Shown: positions 34,701-40,812, counted from the first letter of the stretch. The stretch: 64,000 nt of DNA from Dyadobacter tibetensis Y620-1 (GCF_000566685.1 NZ_AZQN01000005.1:186001-250000), one strand, 5' to 3'. Made by a program: numbers and translations. The notes: generated by a model not told the origin, from the sequence alone.

Positions 34701-36669
34701 TGACGCCTCTTTTTTTGAAATTTCAGCCCGAGAAGCGGAATTGATGGATCCCCAGCATAGGATAACCTTAGAGGCTGTGTTTTCTGCTTTAGAGGATGCG
34801 GGTATTCCAACCAGTAAGTTGAAGGGAACTAGTGTGAGTGTATTTATTGGAGTGCTAAATAACGACTATGCCGATTTGTTAAGCGAGCAGCGGGAGCTTC
34901 GTGTGCATGCTCATTATGCTACAGGTAATACCCATTCAATGCTGGCTAATCGTATCTCGTATCTATTGGATATTCATGGCCCGAGTGAACCAATCGATAC
35001 GGCTTGCTCCAGTTCATTGATAGCCTTAAACCGTGCAGTGGATAGTATTCAGTCTGGCCGTTGCGCAATGGCTATTGCTGGAGGAGTGAACTCTTTGCTC
35101 TCTGTAGATACTACCTTGGCTGTAAGTAATGCTGGTATGCTGAGTGAAGATGGCAGATGCCGGACGTTCGATCAGCGTGCCAATGGATATGTTCGAGCGG
35201 AGGGTGTAGGAATATTGGTTTTAAAATCACTCAGCCAGGCCCAAAAAGATGGTGATCACATTTATGCCCTTATTCGGGGAACCGCCGAAAATCATGGTGG
35301 AAGAGCTAATACTCTAACTTCTCCCAACCCGATTGCCCAGAAGGAAGTAATATTGAATGCTTATCGTCGCGCGGGTGTAGATCCTCGTACGATAAGCTAT
35401 ATTGAGGCTCATGGCACCGGGACAGCTCTAGGAGATCCCATTGAGGCGGAAGGATTGAAAATGGCATTTGAAACCCTCTTTAATGAATGGGGGTTAAGTA
35501 CTCCTTCTCATCCTGTATGCAGTATAGGGAGTGTCAAAACCAATATTGGTCACCTAGAGTCTGCGGCAGGGGTAGCGGGTGTAATTAAGGTGTTATTATC
35601 TATGAAACATCGCATCCTTCCGGGAAACCCTCAATTAGAAAATGCAAATGAGTTTCTTCGACTGAACGGAAGCTCCTTTACCCTTCAAAAGAAAACTACA
35701 CCCTGGATTTCTCCTGAAAATACTCCTCGGAGGGCAGGGGTCAGTAGTTTCGGATTTGGGGGAACTAATGCGCATATCGTTTTGGAAGAATACATTCCAT
35801 CCGTTCCAGCTGATTTATCTCAGCAAGAACAGGTAATAATTCTGCTTTCAGCCAAAAACAAAGATAGGCTAAGGAAACGTGTGGAAGATTTACATGCCTA
35901 TTTAGTACTCAATCCAGAAGTTTCTATCCATCAGGTAGCCTATACGCTCCAAGTAGGTCGAGATCATTTATCACAGAGAATGGGCTTTGTAACCGTTTCT
36001 GTCATCGAATTACAGGAAAAACTGAAAAATTTTCTAAAGGATGATGCTGTTTTTTGTGAGGGCCATACAGATGAGGGAAATGGGCCGGTTAAATTATTAG
36101 ATAGCGATAAAGGGAATCGACTTCTAGACCTGGGCCAGTACGAGCAGCTCTTAGAATTATGGTGTTTGGGGGGAGTAGTAGATTGGAAAAGACTATACCC
36201 CTTGGGCAGTCCGGGGAAAATAAGTCTACCCACCTATCCCTTTGCTCGGGAGCGCCATTGGATCCTCCCTTCTCCGGAGAAAAAAAGCCATAGCCAGATA
36301 GTCGCAATCCCGGTTGCAATTCGAGAAGAAAACTCTGAAACTTATGGAATGGGTCTACCCTTAAGTCGTATAGGTGAACCTGACTTCTTAGATCTGTTAA
36401 AAGATCGGTTGGCTATTATAGCGGCTGAGACTGTTAAAAAAATGAAAAGTGATATTGATATCGAGAAGGATTTTTTTGAAAATGGTTTCGATTCCTTGTC
36501 GGGTGTGGAGCTTATCCGCAATATAAATGCTGTACTTCCAATTACACTAGACTTTGCCGACCTATTTAGCAATCCAACTATTTCCACACTTTCGGACTAT
36601 ATATATGCCCAGCTATCGACAGGGATTTCTTATGGGCCCCAAGTCCTTACGAATTCCATTCATAAATAA
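24157..36669 (+). CDS. Trans-AT polyketide synthase megasynthase, 4170 aa: MT-ACP / KS-DH-KR-ACP / KS-DH-KR-ACP / KS-ACP
   Basis: Modular type I polyketide synthase acting in the cytoplasm. Domains in order (active Ser of each ACP in brackets): methyltransferase ~30-385, ACP1 (S443); KS1 543-965, DH1 1139-1408, KR1 ~1440-1800, ACP2 (S1902); KS2 1998-2431, DH2 ~2605-2875, KR2 ~2915-3280, ACP3 (S3356); KS3 3446-3880, ACP4 (S4113). There is no AT, ER or TE domain. Each KS is followed by a short linker ending LPTYPF.R.R.W, as in synthases loaded in trans. All KS, DH and KR catalytic residues are intact. AT and ER are supplied by the next gene. The first ATG at 24157 or a second at 24163 may start it. 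The product is unknown. Confidence 0.95.
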   Translation: MKMQSTDSIQETLLRLATVETRPFLEDTRAERDLKQLCQYGLLNVLVKMGIENKPLEGIRSSLGIAEKLDRFWAELFSELLADGILEVNADRLHIPFHVMELLRNFDFERDSELLIRSNASYIPYVKQLRLCLSCYVDLLKGIIPATDVIFPNGDLENVSGIYKNNYRANYFNDILGELVAGSVANSVGSLNPGDKIRILEIGGGTGGTSEGLFKRLAPFSANLEYTFSDVSRSFLFYADRYMEVAPYIKTALFNIEEPASNQKIPAGFFDIIVGANVVHATRNINKTLQNLKSVMKKGGLMILNEIAQTEFFYTVTFGLLDGWWLYEDEHLRLKGCPGLSSESWKIVLDQTGFTSASFYPRGLQLPQQIIAAVSDGKGGKVQLPPSILPHLEHSSTEVDLSIKSIDLDWLKDKLLTIAAETIKLPKEEFNIDERFSDYGFDSILGTTLIKNMNDDLGINLKTIDIFNYPDITSMAEYIKVQFAETIQIPVASPKSESRGSTILTGEVTENLGGNSNRTISSPENSKIEPAKVLGESIDHRGEQVAIIGMSGKFGAAESLEVFWETIREGRSLIEEVPANRWDKNVHYSASKNEPGKTNSKWGSFLRDTDKFDPLFFKISGREAEVMDPQQRLFMEECWKALEDAGINPQKLKSSKTGVFVGAGPSDYLDGEDSKEAASFWGNASSILASRISYFLDLKGPAVSLDTACSSSLVALDLGCKSLLTNETDLILTGGVWLATRPDFYKQTSKAGMLSPDGQCYTFDSRANGFVPGEGVGVVILKRLSDAERDGDRIYGIIKGSLTNQDGATNGITAPSSLAQQALETEVYTKFNIDPHTIGCVEAHGTGTSLGDPIEFEALSASFQKFTGDKGFCSLGSVKTNIGHTVMASGVAGIIKVLLCFKHRLLVPSLNYVQQNPLISVPDSPFKIQQKSETWLPSGNFPRRATVSSFGFSGTNAHVVLEEYISKNREKYTSTEPAIFVLSARDKDCLKTQVKNLLFYTKQYEGIDLYAMAYTLQVGREPMEQRLSFTAKHMVDLQENLQAYCNAESGRYYEGDGLVQKEQFFLQGAPGTSTVEAAIQAKDSETLAQLWAKGMTIDWVDLYSEKRPEKISLPTYPFLRDRYWIAQDNQMGRSEQKMLHPLVQENISTFAKQSYRTVLTGEEVFVKDHKLFGQTVFPGVAYLEMARHATSISSGQEIKQLRNVSWVNPLHFDQGIKELAIKTELGRKGIIFEVTNWNGDSNLYCRGEANYETLPQIDSIDINALQRSFSYGSNRLESYEQFKAMGLTYGPGFQGIHTLYNGLNVALASIELVPNPGFMLDPSIMDSAVQTCLSVMLREDKNRTVVPFRVKEVNIYADLPNRIWSYARKSGTNMDGVKNSLLTYDIDLFDMQGRVLVQLKAFSFSPMNPEAKRPEAIEFSHPALHLFGNHWNEREPGRGIVNSDLTTPTILLAGGSARLADALSQETKMPVESISCQTAEDLFFTVLQKIKSGMEQRVPLHFIVLVQNHEFAEYGYITGLLKTANQENASISGRVVGVERLISNEQKWLASILTFEKDKIESEVRYINGKRQVKSLDPMISISSVPLSVAIKEGGVYLIAGGMGGLGQIFERHIHKVTGTRVILTGRRDGAVLPLNLMNNGSEREYRSCDLSSRADVDRLLNEIIAKYGRIDGIIHSAGVLRDNLLHKDTPWSDIQEVLEPKIQGVKNLDLASQEFDLDFMVYFSSVAGVIGNSGQAAYAAANAYLDHYAQFRNELVEDGRRKGKTLSINWPYWKAGGMQMDLEHQRYLKNVFGLKPMSEAVGLAAFEQILRSANGQVVVGYGEGDKIFKSFSERQVIMLLAKTKVKQAIHNGGASESGAVNSDLIPELVRIQIQQIASEILKFDQKTIRVDKDLMGYGFDSNMLARFANDLNDYYGIDLAPTAFYNYSTINELVSHLTENYSQELHQKYREESQQEGLTSVSESSVIGNKGEELPNFPSMKSHHSYEDFTPYQASNEPVAIVGISGRFPGSEDLATFWEQIRDKKDLVTEIPEERWDWREYYGDPRKDLYKTKAKWGGFISDMDKFDPLFFEISPVEAELMDPQQRITLEAVYSALEDASIPAAKLRGSNTGVFIGVLNNDYTMLLGQQKDLIIQAQISSGNLRTILANRVSYLLDLHGPSEPIDTACSSSLVAVHRAVENIRSGRCKVAIAGGVNAILSPETTISISNAGMLSEDGRCKTFDQSANGYVRAEGVGIVILKSLSEAERDGDRIYGIIRGTAENHGGKANTLTSPNPQAQKELLLSAYRSANVDPSRVSYIEAHGTGTSMGDPIETEGLKMAFATLYKEKGLSIPSEPICGIGSVKTNIGHLESAAGMAGIIKVLLSLKYQMIPGNPQLNTPNEFLRLSGSPFYLQKDTTPWFSPMGMPRIAGVSGFGFGGANAHIIIEEYLGGSKKRFESTEPSVLLLSAKNTERLKAKVKDLLTHIQVNPLTDLNDMAYTLQVGRDPMRERLSIIAKNIPELQGYLSDFLGGKSDGMYRGSIVSNELLSDLEEEQLRSQAQKALSGKDYHSLASLWVKGADIAWSKLYGDIKPVKIALPTYPFARKRYWIPQSKQVINPSGNLTIHPLVHRNSSTLKSHKYSSLFSGKESFIKDHKVGGKCLMPGVAYIEMISQAGSMSTQKRVTQLNNVSWHNAFHLTGDTQEIEIKIEQSRQDFGFNVSTFGQESNLSLCSGSFSTFPLVEVAAIDLEAIKSRLSDVTAGDDCYTIFREAGLEYGSSFQGISTLFMGDSESLAFIELPVDARYSLNPGLIDSALQTCLGTIMTSTGLPSALVPFAVRQVNLYQAPTDRIWAYAIKKSKVVGQNEIISFDIEITDDSGQVHLQFKDLSVLSLSGEPVLQPKKSGLAHAESLHLFDYSWQETLDVTLGYQSGLIPAQIILLEEKNSELASALGDILNLPVKSLSDSEVADLFNGLLDILKENITKQRSGPILLFYNSAQVLRYGFLSGLLRTLQLENERLTPRMIGVEMLRMESPLAMAALIKSELEIPFTKTEMEIRYVEGRRQSKRLQIFSTEQSSVAAMAQEQGVYLITGGVGALGYLFAHYLTKTKDVQVVITGRRPASEVKNFENINYLQCDVSDADAVRALIQEITVRFGKLNGILHSAGVTRDSFIMNKTSKEVREVFAPKVKGVQNLDQAIGDTPLDFFILFSSLAAVKGNIGQADYAAANAYLDQFAHERNKRVANGVSKGRTLSINWPLWAEGGMSVNEGSAHYLEKKWGMMPMPSQEGIKAFEKLLGSSLSQGVVMYGQKEKLIDEPLNKINRGSKIQLQAADRTLFQTILEKDILKLIAQVLTYDVEDLMPDVELSSYGFDSIILTKFTNQFNDYYELDLSPAEFFTYSTIRELAGFMIDHYLDEIGPKYSHLISNLTSEVAEESRILPNGPTGRYPNSKSNPSTKDDDEKDPVAIVGMSGRFPGSENLVEFWEQLTGNKDLIREIPPDRWDWKSYYGDSRRDALKTKAKWGGFISDIDKFDASFFEISAREAELMDPQHRITLEAVFSALEDAGIPTSKLKGTSVSVFIGVLNNDYADLLSEQRELRVHAHYATGNTHSMLANRISYLLDIHGPSEPIDTACSSSLIALNRAVDSIQSGRCAMAIAGGVNSLLSVDTTLAVSNAGMLSEDGRCRTFDQRANGYVRAEGVGILVLKSLSQAQKDGDHIYALIRGTAENHGGRANTLTSPNPIAQKEVILNAYRRAGVDPRTISYIEAHGTGTALGDPIEAEGLKMAFETLFNEWGLSTPSHPVCSIGSVKTNIGHLESAAGVAGVIKVLLSMKHRILPGNPQLENANEFLRLNGSSFTLQKKTTPWISPENTPRRAGVSSFGFGGTNAHIVLEEYIPSVPADLSQQEQVIILLSAKNKDRLRKRVEDLHAYLVLNPEVSIHQVAYTLQVGRDHLSQRMGFVTVSVIELQEKLKNFLKDDAVFCEGHTDEGNGPVKLLDSDKGNRLLDLGQYEQLLELWCLGGVVDWKRLYPLGSPGKISLPTYPFARERHWILPSPEKKSHSQIVAIPVAIREENSETYGMGLPLSRIGEPDFLDLLKDRLAIIAAETVKKMKSDIDIEKDFFENGFDSLSGVELIRNINAVLPITLDFADLFSNPTISTLSDYIYAQLSTGISYGPQVLTNSIHK
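25783..30147 (+). other. PKS module 1: KS1-DH1-KR1-ACP2
   Basis: Residues 543-1997. KS1 has C709 (DTACSSS), H844 (HGTGT) and H884 (KTNIGH). DH1 has H1169-x3-G-x4-P and D1326-x3-Q1330. KR1 has the NADPH motif GGMGGLG (1601-1607) and S1726, Y1739, N1743; a conserved Asp in GVLRDN suggests a B-type ketoreductase. ACP2 attaches at S1902 (YGFDSNML). Expected work: one two-carbon extension, reduction and dehydration to an alpha,beta-alkene. Confidence 0.88.
30148..34491 (+). other. PKS module 2: KS2-DH2-KR2-ACP3
   Basis: Residues 1998-3445. KS2 has C2169, H2304 and H2351. DH2 has H2637, G2641, P2646 and D2795-x3-Q2799. KR2 has GGVGALG (from G3075) and S3194, Y3207, N3211, with Asp in GVTRDS. ACP3 attaches at S3356 (YGFDSIIL). 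The layout repeats module 1 and would add a second alkene unit. Confidence 0.88.
34492..36669 (+). other. PKS module 3: KS3-ACP4, no reductive or release domain
   Basis: Residues 3446-4170. KS3 is complete (C3617, H3752, H3799), so it should condense rather than only transfer. After the linker ending LPTYPFARERHW comes ACP4 (S4113, NGFDSLSG). With no KR or DH, the last beta-keto group should remain. No thioesterase, condensation or reductase domain follows, so release depends on another protein. Confidence 0.86.
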
Positions 36670-36684
36670 TGGCTATTAGCCATT
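36668..36684 (+). repeat. Short hairpin between the PKS and AT-ER genes
   Basis: AATGGCT-ATT-AGCCATT forms a perfect 7-bp stem with a 3-nt loop. It starts in the PKS stop codon and ends 22 nt before the AT-ER start. There is no T tract, so a full terminator is unlikely; it could affect translation coupling or mRNA processing. Confidence 0.4.
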
Positions 36685-36706
36685 GTCGAACTTTAAAAAT
36701 ATTGAT

Positions 36707-38941
36707 ATGAAAGCAGTTATGTTCCCCGGCCAGGGGTCACAATTTAAAGGAATGGGCAAGGACCTATTTAAGGGATACAAAACAGAAACTATTGGTGCTT
36801 CTGAACTACTAGGATATGATCTGGAAGAACTTTGTTTGCGGGATCCTCAGAAATTATTAAGTCAAACTCAGTATACCCAGCCGGCTATCTATACCGTCAA
36901 TTCCTTCGCTTATTTCGACCGTCCTACCCAGGTGCCATCTTATTTGATAGGTCATAGTTTAGGGGAGTATAATGCCCTACTGGCGAGTGGTGTATTCGAT
37001 TTTATGACGGGCTTAAAGTTGGTAAAAAAAAGAGGAGAACTTATGGCCGCCGCTTCTGGTGGAGGGATGGCGGCAGTTTTAGGAGTATCAAGGGAACATC
37101 TTATTCAACTGCTCGCGGCGGAGGGGTTTATGGATGTTGATATTGCTAATCTGAACACCCCCACACAGACTGTGTTGTCAGGGCCTAAAACGACGATGTC
37201 GCAAGTAATAAAACAGTTTCTTGAACGGAAAATAAATATTATTCCCTTAAATGTAAGTGCCCCTTTTCATTCTCGCTATATGAAAGCGGCAGCAGACGAG
37301 TTTAAAATATTTCTAAAGGGTATTATTTTCCATCCTCTGAAAATTCCGGTAATTGCCAACGTCATGGCTCTGCCATATAGTAATGAACAGATTGCATCGG
37401 TATTGAGTGCCCAAATCGCTGGCCCAGTGCAATGGGTTGATTCTATCCGCTTACTTGTGGGGTATGGAGTGGATACTTTCGATGAAGTTAATGGGACTTT
37501 ACTGACTAAAATGACCAATGAGATACGTCGAGAATGTAGTCCGATCTTGGATGATAAAGTGGATGACAAAATAAATCATATCATTACTGCTTCCGGGAGG
37601 ACTGGGAAAGATGTTGAAAACCAAGTAGATGCAACCAGCTTAGGTAGCAAGGATTTCAAAGCTTCCTATAGGGTGAAATATTCGTATGTTGTGGGATCTA
37701 TGTACAGAGGCATTTCATCGGCGGAAATGGTCATTAAATTGGCTCGTTCCGGGATTCTTAGCTTCTTCGGAAGCAACGAATTACCCTTAGATGTGGTTCA
37801 GCAAAATGTCAATCAAATTCAGGAGGCATTGAAAGGAAAGCATCCATTTGGTGTCGCTGTAAGGTATAACCCTAATGATACAAATTATGATATGCAGTTA
37901 ATAGACTTATGTCTTCAGCTGGGAGTCAAAAATATTGAAGTTTCAGCATACTTGCAGCTTACTCCAGCCCTCATTCGTTTTAAGGCAAAAGGTATGCGTC
38001 GAGATGTGAAAGGCAATCCTATGAATGAGCATCGCATAATGGCCAAGGTATCAAGGCCTGAAGTGGCCGAGACTTTTTTTCAGCCTCCTTCGCAAGGCGA
38101 TTTAGTAAAACTTGTAGAACATGGATTAATTACTGACCAACAGGCACAGGATGTCTCTAAGGTTTCAATTGCCGATGATATCTGTGTAGAGTCCGAGACT
38201 GTTGGGGCGCTGGTGCTATTGCCAAGTATAATCTTATTACAGAAGCAGATTATAAAAAAATTTCCGGAGGCCATTAAGGTTCGGATCGGATTGTCGGGGG
38301 GAATTGGGACTCCCCAAGCGATAGCTTGTGCCTATGTTTTGGGTGCCGACTTCGTACTTACGGGCTCCATAAATCAATGTACTGTGGAAGCAGGAATTAA
38401 TGCGATTAGTAAAGATCTTCTCCAAGAAATTGATATTCATGATACTATCCTTGCTCCCTCGAGCGATTTCTTTGAAATGGGAGTTCAAGAGCAAGTTGTG
38501 AAAAAAGGGACGCTCTTTCCTTTAAGGGCTAGAAAGCTTTACACCCTATATTGTCAGTATAATTCGTTGGAGGAAATTCCGGAGAAAATTAAGTTTCAAC
38601 TAGAAAGAGATTTTTTCAAGGCACCCATAGCACAAATGCTTCAACATGTTCAAAACGAACTTCTTAAACAGAATAAATATGATGAACTAGATAGAGTTAA
38701 GCAACAGCCAAAGTTGATGCTGGGACAGCTTTTTCGATTATACTTGGAGCGGTCGCGTTTATTGCCCTTCCAAGAAGAGGACAGCAATAAAATGAATTTT
38801 CAATTAAGATCAAGCCCAGCATTGGGTGCTTTCAATCAATTCGTATGTAGTACCTCTTTAGAAAGTTGGCGCAATCGTTATGTGGATAAAATTGGCGTGA
38901 TGCTCATGGAACATGCCGCGGACATCTTATCTAAAAAATGA
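36707..38941 (+). CDS. Trans-acting malonyl acyltransferase fused to PfaD-type enoyl reductase
   Basis: Bifunctional helper of the trans-AT synthase. The start at ATG 36707 (MKAVMFPGQGSQ) is preferred because AT domains begin this way; an upstream TTG at 36683 is less likely. The AT domain (~1-280) has GQGSQ, the nucleophile in GHSLG (S84) and APFHS (H188), consistent with malonyl specificity. Residues ~310-744 are a flavin-dependent PfaD/2-nitropropane-dioxygenase-like enoyl reductase (SYRVKYSYVVGSMYRGISS..., IGLSGGIGTP, ADFVLTGSINQCTVEAG). AT-ER fusions occur in several trans-AT pathways (LnmG type). It lies 37 bp after the PKS gene and would load the ACPs with malonyl and could saturate enoyl intermediates. 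Confidence 0.93.
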   Translation: MKAVMFPGQGSQFKGMGKDLFKGYKTETIGASELLGYDLEELCLRDPQKLLSQTQYTQPAIYTVNSFAYFDRPTQVPSYLIGHSLGEYNALLASGVFDFMTGLKLVKKRGELMAAASGGGMAAVLGVSREHLIQLLAAEGFMDVDIANLNTPTQTVLSGPKTTMSQVIKQFLERKINIIPLNVSAPFHSRYMKAAADEFKIFLKGIIFHPLKIPVIANVMALPYSNEQIASVLSAQIAGPVQWVDSIRLLVGYGVDTFDEVNGTLLTKMTNEIRRECSPILDDKVDDKINHIITASGRTGKDVENQVDATSLGSKDFKASYRVKYSYVVGSMYRGISSAEMVIKLARSGILSFFGSNELPLDVVQQNVNQIQEALKGKHPFGVAVRYNPNDTNYDMQLIDLCLQLGVKNIEVSAYLQLTPALIRFKAKGMRRDVKGNPMNEHRIMAKVSRPEVAETFFQPPSQGDLVKLVEHGLITDQQAQDVSKVSIADDICVESETVGALVLLPSIILLQKQIIKKFPEAIKVRIGLSGGIGTPQAIACAYVLGADFVLTGSINQCTVEAGINAISKDLLQEIDIHDTILAPSSDFFEMGVQEQVVKKGTLFPLRARKLYTLYCQYNSLEEIPEKIKFQLERDFFKAPIAQMLQHVQNELLKQNKYDELDRVKQQPKLMLGQLFRLYLERSRLLPFQEEDSNKMNFQLRSSPALGAFNQFVCSTSLESWRNRYVDKIGVMLMEHAADILSKK

Positions 38942-38962
38942 GGCCTAAAAATAATATATCAA

Positions 38963-39691
38963 ATGAGCAATTCAAAGAGAAAAATATTCTTGCTGCATTT
39001 TGCAGGTGGAAGTAGATATTCTTACCAATTCCTTAGTCCGTATTTAGAGACTTTTGATTTAAGACCTCTGGAACTCCCAGGTCGGGGAAAACGACATCAG
39101 GAAAAGTTATTGGAAAGGTTTACGGATGCACTTGACGACATAACAAGTCAGATAGAAAAGGAAATTGAGCCCGATGTAGATCTTATTTTTGGACATAGCC
39201 TAGGTGCAATATTAGGTTTCTGGGTTACAGAACGTTTGGAGAAAATCAATAAAAAGCCTGGGTGCCTAATTGTTAGTGGCAATGCCAGCCCAGCAGTGGG
39301 CAAGTCAGATTTTTTGCAATCCTTACATCAGCTCCCTGAGGCAGAGTTTGCCAGTGCCCTTAGGAAAATGGGTGGAATTCCGGAAGAGCTTTTCCAAAAT
39401 AAAGACTTATACAAATTTTACGAACCTATATTACGAGCAGACTTAAAACTTGTAGATTCTGTAGGCGGTCTTATGCCTGGGCTGATCAGAACGTCTATAT
39501 TTGCAATGATGGGACACCAGGAAAAAAGTGCACATCGAATTGAACAGTGGCAGAGCTTCACCATTGCTGATTTCGAATATAAATGCATGGAAGGGGGACA
39601 TTTTTTTATTTATCAGCACCCCGAAAAAATCGCAAATATTATTCAAGATATAGATAGCTCGAAGAAACAAGTTGATCTTCTCGCCACATAG
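38963..39691 (+). CDS. Type II thioesterase
   Basis: Stand-alone thioesterase of 242 residues of the SrfAD/GrsT class. It has the N-terminal HFAGGSRYS, the ELPGRGKR segment, the nucleophile elbow GHSLG (S79) and a C-terminal EGGHFF with catalytic H213. Such enzymes usually hydrolyse stalled or mis-primed acyl groups from carrier proteins. Because the megasynthase has no TE domain, this protein may also release the finished chain; that is inference. It follows the AT-ER gene by 21 bp and ends at a terminator, closing the operon. Confidence 0.92.
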   Translation: MSNSKRKIFLLHFAGGSRYSYQFLSPYLETFDLRPLELPGRGKRHQEKLLERFTDALDDITSQIEKEIEPDVDLIFGHSLGAILGFWVTERLEKINKKPGCLIVSGNASPAVGKSDFLQSLHQLPEAEFASALRKMGGIPEELFQNKDLYKFYEPILRADLKLVDSVGGLMPGLIRTSIFAMMGHQEKSAHRIEQWQSFTIADFEYKCMEGGHFFIYQHPEKIANIIQDIDSSKKQVDLLAT

Positions 39692-39740
39692 AGTTTCTAT
39701 CTTTACTTGATATGGGAAATATTCTATTTAAATAATATAA

Positions 39741-39787
39741 AGCCAGTTTTCCGCTCCCTTAGGTATTAGATGTGGAAAACTGGTTTT
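39741..39787. terminator. Terminator at the end of the polyketide operon
   Basis: Arms AGCCAGTTTTCC (39741-39752) and GGAAAACTGGTT (39774-39785) pair over 12 bp with one G:U, around a 21-nt loop, and end in TTTT. It lies between convergent genes and could serve both. Confidence 0.8.
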
Positions 39788-39806
39788 GTACTAATCTAAT
39801 GGACTA

Positions 39807-40412
39807 TTATTTGAAGCCCCCTGTAATCTTTAATTCATAATGACATTGACTTTGTTCATTTAATATCAACAGTTGAATTCCGATTTTAGCATTTATTCCA
39901 AGCTCCTCATTAATTCCATGAAGGTAAGGGGAGATCACGGGCCAAGTTAAATGATCGACAATCCCAGTAGTAAAGGCAATTTTATGGTACCGGTCTACGC
40001 CTCTAATAGTCATTTTAAGTTCTTGCTCATCTAGTCGGTTAATCGTAAAACTATACTCGGGATTGGCGGTGAAAATGGTGATCAAAATAATCTTAAAAAA
40101 TCCTTCTATATCCCTATTAATGCCTTCTTTATCTAAACTGCGAGCAGCATTAATTTTCCCTAAATTATACATTGTATCATTAGCAATGGGGTCGATATGT
40201 TCGAAACCACAGTATGCGCCGGCATGTTTTAGAACAACTCCAAACATAGCCGCTGATATATCAGAAAGGCGCTGTACCAATTCAGAAGCAGAGCTTGGGA
40301 AAAGTTCTGCAATGAGTTGATCCCGATCAATATCAGGTAGATATTGATCATGGGCTCTAAAGGCTGAAAGTTGTGAATATAATGAAGGTAGCGTGTCTAC
40401 TATTAAGGTCAT
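39807..40412 (-). CDS. Unrecognised 201-residue soluble protein
   Basis: I do not recognise this family. The protein has no signal peptide or membrane helix. The first part (~35-110) looks helical, the second (~115-200) alternates beta-like segments and ends CHYELKITGGFK. It is transcribed towards the thioesterase gene and shares its terminator region. It is adjacent to, but not within, the polyketide operon, so it could be a co-transferred accessory gene, perhaps a small-molecule-binding protein or cyclase-like enzyme; there is no motif to prove it. Codon pattern and uninterrupted length make it a credible gene. Confidence 0.55.
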   Translation of the reverse strand: MTLIVDTLPSLYSQLSAFRAHDQYLPDIDRDQLIAELFPSSASELVQRLSDISAAMFGVVLKHAGAYCGFEHIDPIANDTMYNLGKINAARSLDKEGINRDIEGFFKIILITIFTANPEYSFTINRLDEQELKMTIRGVDRYHKIAFTTGIVDHLTWPVISPYLHGINEELGINAKIGIQLLILNEQSQCHYELKITGGFK

Positions 40413-40689
40413 AATGAAGTATTTAAAAGTAAGTATTTATCCGGTAGTTTAAGGAGGTAAAACCACCTCTTCAAATGGCTAGTTAAAAGCTTGAGAGCCT
40501 CAATAAAATTAGGGTGTCCAACGGTTATAATTAGTATTATGTAACCATTCAGATAATCTAATAATATCCACTAATTTAAATCTAATATTTGATATGTATG
40601 TCTATGCATTGAGGAAAAATGCAAAGAAAGTTCTAGATATCAGATAGGCAAGAATCAGTAATTCATTTACGGAATTACTTTCCTTCAAA

Positions 40690-40812
40690 TTACTTCGTTC
40701 CTATCTTAAAATCGCCGTCATTACTAGCCAGAAAAGCCTGTTTTTCGGAGGTAGAGGAGGGCCAGTCGACTTCATTTCCACGCATGGTGATTAGCAATTT
40801 ATTGCTAATCAT
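40690..40812 (-). CDS. Possible 40-residue small protein or gene remnant
   Basis: An ATG-to-TAA frame (MISNKLLITMRGNEVDW..., ending NDGDFKIGTK) in an otherwise empty 548-bp gap. Its composition is protein-like rather than random, but it is short and I know no homologue. It could be a small gene, or the tail of a lost gene, since the frame stays open a few codons upstream of the ATG. Its start codon lies at the edge of a 24-bp palindrome. Confidence 0.25.
   Translation of the reverse strand: MISNKLLITMRGNEVDWPSSTSEKQAFLASNDGDFKIGTK
40788..40811. repeat. 24-bp perfect palindrome upstream of the LuxR-type gene
   Basis: TGATTAGCAAT-TT-ATTGCTAATCA has 11-bp arms and a 2-nt centre. It lies 150-173 bp upstream of the LuxR-type start codon. 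Dyad symmetry of this length suits a dimeric regulator site; with no T tract after it, a terminator is less likely. Confidence 0.6.

Noticed and set aside
36683-36706. TTG start adding eight residues to the AT-ER protein
   Set aside because: The TTG lies in the intergenic hairpin, whereas the ATG at 36707 gives the standard AT N-terminus MKAVMFPGQGSQ.
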